Assembly: GCA_900550475.1 (NCBI GenBank)
Contig: URSA01000003.1
Location: 1-64,000, forward strand
Length of the DNA stretch: 64,000 nt
Reading direction: 5' to 3'
DNA from: an uncultured Lachnospiraceae bacterium
GTDB lineage: Bacteria > Bacillota > Clostridia > Lachnospirales > Lachnospiraceae
The notes below the pieces were generated by a model. That model searched no databases, was not told the origin of the DNA, and worked only from the letters and a program-made list of their open reading frames with translations. Shown here piece after piece: positions 1 through 8,114 of this stretch. Made by a program: the position numbers and the translations under genes. Within the stretch, counting starts at the first letter, position 1; each line of letters starts with the position of its first letter.

Positions 1-1
1 G

Positions 2-316
2 ACGAAGAAGATCGAGAATGCGGTGGAGCGAGCGAGACGGAATGAGAAGTGGAGGGCGGAATACATGAAGGAATTACTGCATGATGATGACATGAGGGAA
101 GAGGGGAGAGAGGAAGGCCTGGAACGGGGAAGAGAAGAGGGGCTTGAAAGAGGGCTTGAAAGAGGGATAAGGGGTTTTATTCTGGACAAGCTGGAGGACG
201 GCGTGGAGAAGGAGATCATCATCCGCAAGCTTAGGAAGGTGTACGGACTGTCAGAGAAGGAGGCAGAGACCCGCATGGAGGAGTGCAGGGGCTGCCTGTC
301 GGGAAAGGACGCTTAA
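2..316 (+). CDS. C-terminal part of Rpn family recombination-promoting nuclease / putative transposase (5' end outside window)
   Basis: The reading frame is open to the left edge, so this is only the end of a gene. The visible residues follow the usual tail of Rpn/PD-(D/E)XK nuclease-family 'transposases': a basic helix with NEKWRAEYM, then an E/R/G-rich low-complexity stretch (GREEGLERG repeated) and a closing segment with ILDKLEDGVEKEIIIRKL. The catalytic PD-(D/E)XK domain would lie upstream and is not visible. Such proteins promote RecA-independent recombination in E. coli; their role in Clostridia is unclear. The next gene remnant begins 12 bases downstream. The family call rests on the tail alone. 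Confidence 0.7.
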   Translation, partial: TKKIENAVERARRNEKWRAEYMKELLHDDDMREEGREEGLERGREEGLERGLERGIRGFILDKLEDGVEKEIIIRKLRKVYGLSEKEAETRMEECRGCLSGKDA

Positions 317-328
317 GGGAATCTTACC

Positions 329-888
329 ATGTCGGCATGCAGACCCGGCATTTTGAACGGCTTCCAGGATTTTACCAGATATGGGCGCGTGTTGGAAAAA
401 TATAAGGAGCCTATCACAGCGGTGATCCGCGAACTGTACGGCAACAGCGGGAAAAGTGTGTATGAGATTGCGCTTGCCGAATGGCACTACCAGAATGACA
501 GGTGCTTTGACGCGCTGGTGCTTGTGACGGGAACCATTCCGCTGATCAAATACGAGGATGATATGCGGTGCCTGTTTGTAGCCATGGCTTTGCAGATGAG
601 GATTCTGCTGGTAAACGGACAGACCAAGGCGGCGAAAACGCTGGTGGAAAAGATCCGGGAGAGGATTCATAAGACCGGATGGGAGGAACTGACCTCCAGC
701 CTGAATGCGCTGGAATGTCTGGCTGCCTGCTACGACGGGCGCAGGGAATGAGCAATGATGAGATTGCCGGGAAGCTGGGAAAAAAGGCGGGAACCATCAA
801 GTTTCACAGCCATAACATTTTCCGAAAGCTTCAGGTGCAGAACAGACAGCAGGCAGTGAACCGCGCGAGGGAGAACGGGCTGCTGTAA
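329..888 (+). pseudogene. Remnant of a LuxR-type (TPR plus HTH) transcriptional regulator, internally deleted and frameshifted
   Basis: Two fragments of one protein lie in different frames. The first (329-751) reads like the helical TPR-type middle of a large LuxR-family regulator (PGILNGFQDFTRYG, YEIALAEWHYQNDRCFDALVL) and stops after YDGRRE. The second, running on to 888, is a LuxR-type helix-turn-helix (AQGMSNDEIAGKLGKKAGTI, NIFRKLQVQNRQQAV). Reading through the junction at about 735-745, the first fragment would continue directly into AQGMSNDEI if the frame shifted. The simplest explanation is a deletion that removed the rest of the TPR region and changed frame. No N-terminal domain is visible. 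It is probably inactive. Confidence 0.7.
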
Positions 889-942
889 TAAAATAAAATA
901 AAAAAGCCGGACGCAGAGACGCAGTGCTGTTTGGAGGAAATC

Positions 943-1753
943 ATGAATGCAATTACAAAGAACTGGATCTCGGAAGAAATGATTTCACAGATGGTGAGCC
1001 GTGCCTGCAAGGAGCCGAATCCGTTAAAACGGATCAAGGCACTTTCGGGCGGATTCTGCAGTGCGGTTTATCTTGTGGAGACAGAGCAGAAAATGGTTCT
1101 CAAGGTGGCATCCGACGCGCAGGTGAAGGTGATGCGGCATGAGAGGGAGTATGTTCCGACAGAGGCGCAGATGCTGCGGACTCTGCATGAAAAGACCACG
1201 ATTCCGATGCCGGAGCTGATCTACTATGATGACAGCGCGGAAATTTGCGATGTTCCCTACTTTTTTATGAGTTTTCTGGAAGGGAAACCCTTGAGTGAAT
1301 GCGGTGATGTGAACGAGGAGCAGCGGGAGTGCATAAAAGGGCAGATGGGAGATATCACGAGGCAGATCTGCACACTGGAGGCGCCTGTGTATGGTATTCC
1401 CAACATAGAGGAAAGCTACTGCAGGCGGAACAGCGAGTTTGTTTACCTGCTGTTTGACTGGCTTCTGCTCGACGCCGAGGAAAAGCAGGTGGAAATCCCC
1501 GGCATTTCCCCCAAGCAGCTGCGGGAGATGATCAAGAGCTGTGCGGAGGAACTGGATTCGGCAGCTTCTCCCAGATACATTCACACGGATACCTGGGACG
1601 GAAAAATGCCGCATCCTTGTATACCGGATCTGGCAGCGGCTCGGCATGGTCGTGGAGCGGGGATACCGGGGGTACGAGGATCCGCATATGTATGAATGGG
1701 TTCTGGGGGAATTTACAAAGGAAGTAAACCGGCTGCGTATTGACAGATCCTGA
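943..1753 (+). pseudogene. Aminoglycoside phosphotransferase (APH)-like kinase, broken by a deletion/frameshift
   Basis: The ATG at 943 follows a GGAGG at 933-937. The first frame has an APH/choline-kinase-like fold: a glycine-rich segment (LSGGFCSAVYLVE), the lysine strand (KMVLKVA), and the start of the catalytic loop (YIHTDTWDGK, from the HxDxxxxN motif). The text then turns to unrelated residues (PHPCIPDLAAARHG) and ends at 1695. The authentic-looking C-terminus (YRIWQRLGMVVERGYRGYED) is in another frame ending at 1753. The metal-binding DFD/DFE segment is missing altogether, so more than a point frameshift is involved: roughly 60-80 codons were lost near 1605-1625. It is unlikely to encode an active kinase. 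Confidence 0.7.
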
Positions 1754-1770
1754 GAAAAGAATTATACTCC

Positions 1771-1807
1771 TGATATATAACGAATGATATATATTGCCAT
1801 GATATAT
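1771..1807 (+). promoter_or_regulatory. Three direct copies of TGATATAT upstream of the TetR-type gene, candidate operator
   Basis: TGATATAT occurs at 1771-1778, 1785-1792 and 1800-1807, starts 14 and 15 bases apart, ending 20 bases before the TetR-type start codon. The last two copies also form ATATAT arms around a 7-base centre. Position and near-helical spacing fit an autoregulatory operator; this is inference. Confidence 0.4.
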
Positions 1808-1827
1808 TCGGGGGCAGGAGGTTCTTT

Positions 1828-2451
1828 ATGGCGCCGAAAAACAAGTTTACCAGAGCCGAAATGGTCACGGCAGCCGTGCGTGTGGTGCAGAAAAAGGGAA
1901 GACGCGCATTGACGGCGCGGGCCATAGCGGATGAATTGGGAGTGTCTACCCAGCCGATTTTTACCTGCTTCAAGACAATGGAGGAAGCACAGAATGAAGT
2001 GCGGGCGGCAGCGGAAGAAATCTATGAGAGGTATGTCTCAGAAGGGCTTAAAGCGCCGGTTCCGTTCTACGGCTTCGGCATGAGTTATATCCGCTTTGCC
2101 GGGGAAGAACCGGAATTGTACAGACTTCTGTTTCTGGAAGGGGCGGCGCACGGGGAGAATGGTGCCATGGAAGCCATGCATCGTTCGCAGAATCTGATCA
2201 GGGAATCGCTTGAAAAGATATACCATATGGATGCGGACACGGCAGACCGGTATTTCCGGGATATGTGGCTGGTGGTACACAGTCTGGCAACCCTGATTGT
2301 CACGGGGGAGTGCCCCTATTCGGAAAAAGAAATCGGTCAGATCCTTACGGGGTTCAGTGTCAGCCTGTGCAAGGCGATCAAGGAAATTCCCGGATTTGTG
2401 GAGGAAACCTTTGACAGGGACAAGGAATTTCGCAGACTGCTTGAGAGCTGA
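1828..2451 (+). CDS. TetR/AcrR family transcriptional regulator
   Basis: A 207-residue regulator. Residues 1-55 form a TetR-type helix-turn-helix (EMVTAAVRVVQKKG, LTARAIADELGVSTQPIFTCF). The C-terminal ligand/dimer domain contains the ELYRLLFLEG segment common in Firmicutes TetR proteins of the WHG/TetR_C_33 type. Start ATG 1828 follows GCAGGAGG. It has no obvious partner gene: upstream is an APH-like pseudogene and downstream, after a terminator, a chemoreceptor. Three TGATATAT repeats just ahead of the gene suggest autoregulation. Its original target may be the decayed neighbouring kinase gene, but this is a guess. Confidence 0.85.
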   Translation: MAPKNKFTRAEMVTAAVRVVQKKGRRALTARAIADELGVSTQPIFTCFKTMEEAQNEVRAAAEEIYERYVSEGLKAPVPFYGFGMSYIRFAGEEPELYRLLFLEGAAHGENGAMEAMHRSQNLIRESLEKIYHMDADTADRYFRDMWLVVHSLATLIVTGECPYSEKEIGQILTGFSVSLCKAIKEIPGFVEETFDRDKEFRRLLES

Positions 2452-2523
2452 CGCGGGTCGCCCGGGACGAGTACGGATTCGTGAGCTTATAACGTAATAA
2501 AAAGACAAGGCGAGACGCTTAAG

Positions 2524-2567
2524 ACGCAGTGCTGGATGTGGAGACACTCAGCAACTGCGTTTTTTTG
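2524..2567 (+). terminator. Intrinsic terminator after the TetR-type gene
   Basis: ACGCAGTGCTG (2524-2534) pairs with CAGCAACTGCGT (2549-2560), with one bulged base, and is followed by a run of seven T. It separates the TetR-type gene from the chemoreceptor. Confidence 0.75.
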
Positions 2568-2642
2568 ATTTCATGGAAAATTACGCCGGGCAAAATTTGC
2601 TGCGGCGGGAGAACAAGGGAAGAAAGGATGAGGTAACAAGAG

Positions 2643-4202
2643 ATGAAAAACGGAAAAGACAACAGGAAAACGAAGGAGAGCAGCCAGGTTCTGGTGCAGA
2701 ACGAAAAGAAGGCGAACAAGGCGGTCGCGAAGGTGATGCGGATCACCTTTCTGCTGTATACATTGGTGTTCCTCCTCAATGTGCTCGGCGTGTTCGTGAT
2801 CGAAATGAAAATCATGGTGACGGCGTACCTTCTGGCGACGGTGTTTTTGTGGGTTCCGACGCTTCTGGTAAATGTGATGAAGCTGGAGGAGGCGTGGGTA
2901 AAGTATGTGATCACCGTGGCGGCGGTCTGCTTTGTGACCGTGTCGGTGATCACGCTGACCTATCATGTGGTGGTGCTGTATATTTACGCCGTAGCCATCG
3001 CCAGTCTGTACTTTTCAAGAAAATTGAATATCATGGCGACGGTGCTCTCCGTAATCGGGGTATCGGCGGGGCAGTGGCTCGCTTTTGTCTTGAATACACT
3101 GCCGGATAAAAATCTGCCCACCCTTTACAAGCTGTTTGTGTTTGGCATCGTGCCGAGAGCGTTGGTGCTGGTGGCGCTGGCAGCTATCTTTACCATGCTG
3201 TGCAGACGGACTGCGGAGATGCTGTCCAATCTGCTTGGAGCGGAGGAGCAGGAAAAGCTGATGGCGGACATGAAGCAGATGCAGGAGCAGTCTGGTCGTA
3301 CCTCGGAATACCTCCTTTCCATGGTGCGTGATCTGTCGGGAATTTCCGAGACCTCCGCGGCGGCAAACGAACAGATCTCCAGAGAAACGAAACAGGTGCT
3401 GCAAAGCTTCAGCGACAACACGGCAGAGATTGAGAGAATGAACAGAAAGACGCAGGAGATCAACGCCCAGCTCATTGCCCTTGACGAGAGAAACAGACAG
3501 ATCACCGGGCTGGCGGGACAGATCAATGATCAGGCGAAGGACAATCAGGACAAGATGGATTCCGCAGTCCGCAGCATGGAGCAGATCAATGACAGCACCG
3601 ACGAGTGCAGGGGCGTGATCGCAAGGCTCGGCGAAGAATCCAAGGAGATCTTAAGTATTGTGCAGCTCATCAAGAACATCTCGGGACGTACAAACATCCT
3701 TGCCCTGAACGCCAGCATAGAGGCAGCCAGAGCGGGGGAGGCGGGAAAAGGCTTTACCGTGGTGGCACATGAGATCCAGAAGCTCTCCGATCAGACCGGA
3801 GGCGCAGTGGAAAATATCGGAAAAATTGTAAATGAAGTGGTAAGCAGCACGGAGACGGCAGTGGCTGTAATGGATCAGAGTGTACAGCTCGCCAGAAACG
3901 GTATGCAGGATATCCGCAACGTGCAGGGCTCCACGGAAAAGATCACGCTGTCCAATAAGGAGTTGTCCGAACAGATGGCGGAGGTGGAGAAAACTACCGA
4001 GGCGGTCAGAAGCAGAAGCTGCGATATTGCTGAGGGCATGAGGCAGGTCAACGACAGCACGAAGGAGAATTGCAGCACTGTGGAGCAGGTGGCATCCGCA
4101 ACTCAGGAGAACCGCGTGGGCATCGAGGAGATCGAGAGAATGGTGCTGAAGGTAAAGGAACTTGCTGAGAATCTCCACGAAAGTACACGCTTAATTGTAT
4201 AA
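2643..4202 (+). CDS. Methyl-accepting chemotaxis protein with a multi-pass membrane sensor region
   Basis: A 519-residue chemoreceptor. After a basic N-terminus, residues about 30-190 carry about six hydrophobic segments and no sizeable periplasmic-type loop, so the sensor is embedded in the membrane rather than being a Cache or 4HB domain. The rest is the long helical signalling domain. Its conserved hairpin tip, which contacts CheA/CheW, lies at about 343-380 (ISGRTNILALNASIEAARAG, then EAGKGFTVVAHEI). A HAMP domain is not evident. It would tune flagellar rotation in response to a membrane-associated or small hydrophobic cue; the ligand is unknown. It is followed directly by the promoter of the oligopeptide-type importer operon. 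Confidence 0.93.
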   Translation: MKNGKDNRKTKESSQVLVQNEKKANKAVAKVMRITFLLYTLVFLLNVLGVFVIEMKIMVTAYLLATVFLWVPTLLVNVMKLEEAWVKYVITVAAVCFVTVSVITLTYHVVVLYIYAVAIASLYFSRKLNIMATVLSVIGVSAGQWLAFVLNTLPDKNLPTLYKLFVFGIVPRALVLVALAAIFTMLCRRTAEMLSNLLGAEEQEKLMADMKQMQEQSGRTSEYLLSMVRDLSGISETSAAANEQISRETKQVLQSFSDNTAEIERMNRKTQEINAQLIALDERNRQITGLAGQINDQAKDNQDKMDSAVRSMEQINDSTDECRGVIARLGEESKEILSIVQLIKNISGRTNILALNASIEAARAGEAGKGFTVVAHEIQKLSDQTGGAVENIGKIVNEVVSSTETAVAVMDQSVQLARNGMQDIRNVQGSTEKITLSNKELSEQMAEVEKTTEAVRSRSCDIAEGMRQVNDSTKENCSTVEQVASATQENRVGIEEIERMVLKVKELAENLHESTRLIV

Positions 4203-4207
4203 TTTTC

Positions 4208-4235
4208 TTGACAAATCATCGCCTGTATGTATAAT
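4208..4235 (+). promoter_or_regulatory. Sigma-A type promoter of the oligopeptide-type ABC operon
   Basis: TTGACA (4208-4213), a 16-base spacer and TATAAT (4230-4235) match the housekeeping consensus. The first start codon is at 4451, so the transcript has a leader of about 210 bases. Confidence 0.75.
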
Positions 4236-4285
4236 AGTTACTTGTACGAGAGCGGCAGACAGTTGTGTTTTTTAGGATGATTGCG

Positions 4286-4424
4286 TTGAACAAAGGGGTT
4301 CAGGGCACTTTTTTTGTATTAAGGCCTGTTTTAATGAGGTGAAGTGGTAGCACGGTAAAGATACGAAACCTCAGTCCCGATGGATACGTTCCTCTGTCAA
4401 AGAATACAGTTGTTTGCCGAACGT
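4286..4424 (+). promoter_or_regulatory. Structured 5' leader of the ABC importer operon (unidentified)
   Basis: Between promoter and start codon I see a small TGAAC/GTTCA hairpin near 4287-4301 followed by a T-run, GAGGT (4336-4340) facing ACCTC (4368-4372), and a two-stage hairpin. In that hairpin ACGTTC (4386-4391) pairs with GAACGT (4419-4424) and encloses CTGT (4394-4397) with ACAG (4406-4409). It ends about 12 bases before the ribosome site. I do not recognise a known riboswitch; cis-regulation is inferred. Confidence 0.35.
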
Positions 4425-4450
4425 AATAATTTATCGAGAGGAGAAAAATT

Positions 4451-6973
4451 ATGAGAAAGAAAGTATTAAGCTTGCTGCTGGCATCCGTTATGGTAGTTAG
4501 CCTGGCAGCCTGCGGCGGCGACAAAACCCCCGCAAACGGCGAATCGTCAAGCTCTGTACAGGACAGTTCTCAGGCAGGCGGTGATAATACCGGTGCAACC
4601 GGTGCAACCTATACCTATCACACCTACTCATCCGCACTGGCTACCAAATGGAATGAGCATTCCTGGGATACGAACGCTGACGACGCCATCCGCAGATATG
4701 TGACCAGCCCGCTGGTTGACCTGACCATTCTGGATTCCGAGAACGGCGTTTATCAGTGGTGCTATGAAATGGCAACCGCCGTTACCGATGTGACCGCAGA
4801 TCATCAGGATGATCTGACCAAGTACGGAGTATCCTTTCAGGCAGGAAAGGATGCAACCAACACCACCTCCGGTTATGTGTATGAGATCAAACTGAGAGAG
4901 GGTGTTACCTGGCAGGATGGTACCCCGATCAATGCAGATACTTATATCTATTCCATGAAGCAGCTTCTGAATCCTGATATGCAGAACTACCGTGCAAACC
5001 TGTATTATTCAGGAGAATCCGCAGTTGCAGGCGGTCTTGCAATGTATAACTCCGGCCGTTCCGTAAAGATGGAAAATGCGGCAAATGCAGCTTATGCAGT
5101 TTCCGACCTGGTACTGGGCGAGGACGGCGTATATACCACTCCCGACGGTGAGCCCGTGTACATTGCAACCGCAAGTGCACTGACCTGGCTGAGCGGCAAT
5201 GCACTGGCTGATTATGTGGATGCTTACGGCGATGCTTACTTCGGTGTGGACAGCTTTGAGAAGCTTCGTGCTGCAGCAGACGCAGACGGCTATGTAGCCC
5301 TGACAGAGGAGACTCTGGCAGATATCGTAGGTGTGATCACCGCAGTTGCAGACTGGGGCGAGAGCGCAGACGACGCTGCAAACTATCTGGTTTATGACAC
5401 CACCTTCCCCGTTGTGGATTATGACGCAACCGTTGGATGCTACAAGGTGGACGATTACACCATCCGCTATGTAACCCAGAACTACATTGACGAGAACTAC
5501 TTTATGACCTCCCTGACTTCCAACTGGCTGGTATATGAGCCTCTTTACGAAGCAGGAAAGGACACCACCGGAACTCTGGTGACCACCGACTACTGCACCT
5601 CCGTTGAGACTACCATGTCCTACGGTCCTTATAAGCTGGTATCCCTGCAGACAGACAAGCAGATGGTGCTGGAGCAGAACGAGAATTACTGGGGCTACAC
5701 CAAGCAGGAGGACGGAAGTCTTCTGAGCATGACCGAGTTCCTGGTAGACGGTGAGTCAGTTCCCCAGTGGCAGACCAACAAGATTGTAATTGATGTTATG
5801 GATGACGCTGCTGCAAAGCAGGCGTTCCTGAAGGGTGAGCTGTCTGAGTGGACACCTTCCTCCGACGATCTGGTAACCTACGCAACCAGCGATCGACTGT
5901 ACAAGGTTGACGAGACCTACACCATGTCCTTCTTCTTCAACACCAATCTGGATAAGCTGAAAGAGATGGATAACTCCAAGGGAAATACCAACTCTGTTGT
6001 AATTTCCAATGTTAACTTCCGTAAGGCATTCAGCCTTGGTATCGACAGAACCGAGTGGGTTGGCGCAACGCCCGGCTACAAGCCCGCTTATGCAACCATG
6101 AACAACCTTTACTTCTATGATGTATACAATGACCCCAACTCTTCCTACCGTGGATCCGATGAGGCTATGCAGGCAATCTGCAATGTATACGGTGTAGAGT
6201 ACGGCGATGGTACACCGTACAAGACCCTGAAGGAAGCATATGATTCCATCAACGGCTACAACCTGACCGAGGCACAGGCTCTGATGAAGCAGGCTTGTGA
6301 GGAGCTGGTTGCGGACGGTCTGTACACTGAGGGAGATCCCATCCACATCCGTGTGGGCTACAAGGCAGGTGCTCTTGATTCCGCAGACAACAACCAGATC
6401 GAACTGATGAACAAGTACATCAACGCCGCAGCAGAGGGCTCCGGCTTCGGAACCATCACGCTGGAGGCAATCGGCAACCTGACCAACAGATATGACGATA
6501 CTGCAAACGGCGAGTTCGCAATCGGTTACGGCGCATGGGGCGGAGCAGCTTTCTATCCGTTCAGAAACTTCCAGGTTTACTGCGATCCCGATCAGTACTC
6601 CCTGAATGAGGCAGGCTGCTGGGATCCCAAGACCGAGACCCTGACCCTGAAGGTAAACGGCGAGGACGTTACCATGACATGGCAGGCGTGGAGCGGTGCC
6701 CTGATCGGCAACGGTGCATATACCGAGGCTGACTTTGCTACCAAACTGAGCATTACCGCACAGATGGAAGAGGCATGGCTGGAGAAGTACTACCGCATTC
6801 CTCTTGCGAGCATGACCGAGTGCTTCATGCTTGCTTACCAGCTTGACTACTACACCGAGTCCTACAACATTATGTATGACTTCGGCGGTATGCGTCTGAT
6901 GAAGTACAACTACACAGACGCTGAGTGGAGCGATTTCGTGAGCAGTCAGAACGGCGAGATCAGTTACGAATAA
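4451..6973 (+). CDS. Oversized family-5 (oligopeptide-type) solute-binding lipoprotein
   Basis: A secreted lipoprotein of 840 residues: basic N-terminus, hydrophobic stretch and lipobox (SLAACGG, Cys about 21), then a Ser/Gly linker. The body follows the SBP_bac_5 (OppA/DppA) plan, with the lobe motif YEIKLREGVTWQDGTPINAD at about 142-161 and later NVNFRKAFSLGIDR. Ordinary OppA proteins have about 540 residues; the extra length lies mainly after the first motif, at about 175-320. It is first in an operon with two permeases and two ATPases, so it should capture the substrate for that importer, probably peptides. Preferred-codon use looks stronger than in its neighbours, suggesting high expression. 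The substrate is not determinable here. Confidence 0.88.
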   Translation: MRKKVLSLLLASVMVVSLAACGGDKTPANGESSSSVQDSSQAGGDNTGATGATYTYHTYSSALATKWNEHSWDTNADDAIRRYVTSPLVDLTILDSENGVYQWCYEMATAVTDVTADHQDDLTKYGVSFQAGKDATNTTSGYVYEIKLREGVTWQDGTPINADTYIYSMKQLLNPDMQNYRANLYYSGESAVAGGLAMYNSGRSVKMENAANAAYAVSDLVLGEDGVYTTPDGEPVYIATASALTWLSGNALADYVDAYGDAYFGVDSFEKLRAAADADGYVALTEETLADIVGVITAVADWGESADDAANYLVYDTTFPVVDYDATVGCYKVDDYTIRYVTQNYIDENYFMTSLTSNWLVYEPLYEAGKDTTGTLVTTDYCTSVETTMSYGPYKLVSLQTDKQMVLEQNENYWGYTKQEDGSLLSMTEFLVDGESVPQWQTNKIVIDVMDDAAAKQAFLKGELSEWTPSSDDLVTYATSDRLYKVDETYTMSFFFNTNLDKLKEMDNSKGNTNSVVISNVNFRKAFSLGIDRTEWVGATPGYKPAYATMNNLYFYDVYNDPNSSYRGSDEAMQAICNVYGVEYGDGTPYKTLKEAYDSINGYNLTEAQALMKQACEELVADGLYTEGDPIHIRVGYKAGALDSADNNQIELMNKYINAAAEGSGFGTITLEAIGNLTNRYDDTANGEFAIGYGAWGGAAFYPFRNFQVYCDPDQYSLNEAGCWDPKTETLTLKVNGEDVTMTWQAWSGALIGNGAYTEADFATKLSITAQMEEAWLEKYYRIPLASMTECFMLAYQLDYYTESYNIMYDFGGMRLMKYNYTDAEWSDFVSSQNGEISYE

Positions 6974-7005
6974 AAGTAAGTATGGCTTTATATACTGATA
7001 CATCA

Positions 7006-7033
7006 GGGGGACAGCAGGGCTTCTGCTGCCCCC
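7006..7033 (+). repeat. GC-rich intercistronic hairpin
   Basis: GGGGG-a-CAGCAG pairs with CTGCTG-CCCCC around a 5-base loop, with one bulged A and no T-run. It lies just after the binding-protein gene and could protect its 3' end or attenuate the downstream permeases. Confidence 0.5.
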
Positions 7034-7059
7034 ATGTGTGTCGGTCAGGAAAGACAAGC

Positions 7060-7111
7060 CTGCATATTGTCATATGTTGATGTTTTGACATCACTGTATG
7101 ACAATATGCAG
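7060..7111 (+). repeat. Long two-stage inverted repeat between binding-protein and permease genes
   Basis: CTGCATATTGTCATA (7060-7074) is the exact reverse complement of 7097-7111. Inside it TGATGT faces ACATCA. The 52-base hairpin has no T-run and lies 42 bases before the permease start. It may act as an RNA processing or stability element, or as a protein-binding palindrome. Confidence 0.55.
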
Positions 7112-7153
7112 TCTCTATGTAAGAAAGAGTGACAGGAAAAGGAGATTGGTTTC

Positions 7154-8113
7154 ATGGCCAAGTATGTAGTTAAGAGAATCTGCCTGATGTTTGCAACCCT
7201 GTTTGTCATCACAACAATCTGCTTTATGCTGGTGCGTATCCTTCCGAGGGAGCTGCCCACCGATAAGGTACAGGCAGCCGCCATTCAGGCAAGATGGGAT
7301 GCACTGGGGTACAACGAGCCGCTGCTGAAGCAGTTTGGCATCTATCTGAAAAACATTGTGACGGAGTGGGATTTCGGTACCTCATGGTATATTTCCTTCC
7401 GCACGCCGGCGTGGGATGTTTTGATGGACAGACTGCCGCCCACGGTTCTGGTCAATCTGTATTCCCTCCTCTTTTCCATTCCGGTTGGAATCGGACTCGG
7501 TATTTTTGCCGCGATCAAAAAGAATAAATGGCAGGATTCCCTGATCAGTACGCTGGTCATGGTCTTTATTTCCGTGCCGTCCTACGTATATGCATTTCTG
7601 GTGCAGTACACCCTTTATTTTAAGCTGGGCTGGCTGCCGCTTCAGGTGTATGCGCTGGCGGATGCGGGGAACAGCTGGTTTACCGGAAAAATGTTCTACA
7701 GTATGATCGCGCCGATCATCGCCCTGTCCTTTGGCGAAATTGCAGGTCTCTGCCGTTTTACCAGAGCGGAGCTTACGGAGACTCTGACCTCGGACTATAT
7801 GCTGCTTGCCCGCACAAAGGGACTGACGAGAGGGCAGGCGACCACGCGCCATGCACTGAAGAATGCGATGGTTCCCATCCTTCCCATGATCATTTCCAGC
7901 TTTGTCGGCATTCTGGGAGGTTCCCTCGTCATTGAACAGATCTTCTCCATCCCCGGAGTGGGACAGCTTTACCTGAAGTCGATTGCGCTGTTTGACTATG
8001 ATGTGTTCATGATCGATTCCATTTTCTATACCTTTGTAGGCCTGCTGGCGGGTATCGTGGTAGACCTAAGCTACGGATTCATCGATCCTAGAATCAGAAT
8101 GGGGGAGAAATAA
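7154..8113 (+). CDS. OppB-like ABC transporter permease
   Basis: A 319-residue inner-membrane permease of the binding-protein-dependent type. The first membrane segment begins near residue 10 (ICLMFATLFVITTICFMLV) and further segments follow at about 100-130, 135-160, 180-205, 245-270 and 285-305. The cytoplasmic EAA loop that docks on the ATPase is at about 220-240 (TKGLTRGQATTRHALKNA). Length is normal for OppB/DppB, unlike the other subunits of this operon. The start follows an AAAGGAG. It ends one base before the next permease gene. Confidence 0.92.
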   Translation: MAKYVVKRICLMFATLFVITTICFMLVRILPRELPTDKVQAAAIQARWDALGYNEPLLKQFGIYLKNIVTEWDFGTSWYISFRTPAWDVLMDRLPPTVLVNLYSLLFSIPVGIGLGIFAAIKKNKWQDSLISTLVMVFISVPSYVYAFLVQYTLYFKLGWLPLQVYALADAGNSWFTGKMFYSMIAPIIALSFGEIAGLCRFTRAELTETLTSDYMLLARTKGLTRGQATTRHALKNAMVPILPMIISSFVGILGGSLVIEQIFSIPGVGQLYLKSIALFDYDVFMIDSIFYTFVGLLAGIVVDLSYGFIDPRIRMGEK

Positions 8114-8114
8114 G

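Noticed and set aside
918..930. AGACGCAGTGCTG shared with the terminator at 2522-2534
   Set aside because: Only 13 bases are shared and no second arm is seen at the first site; it could be a relic of a terminator but cannot be supported.
4336..4372. T-box-like segment (GTGGTAGCACGG) in the importer leader
   Set aside because: The core TGGNACCGCG of a T-box is not matched, no specifier hairpin is evident, and the downstream gene is not an aminoacyl-tRNA or amino-acid biosynthesis gene.
5756..7057. Long minus-strand open frame (433 codons) opposite the family-5 binding-protein gene
   Set aside because: It is a shadow of a strongly codon-biased gene; it has no family features, no ribosome site and lies entirely antisense to a clear lipoprotein gene.
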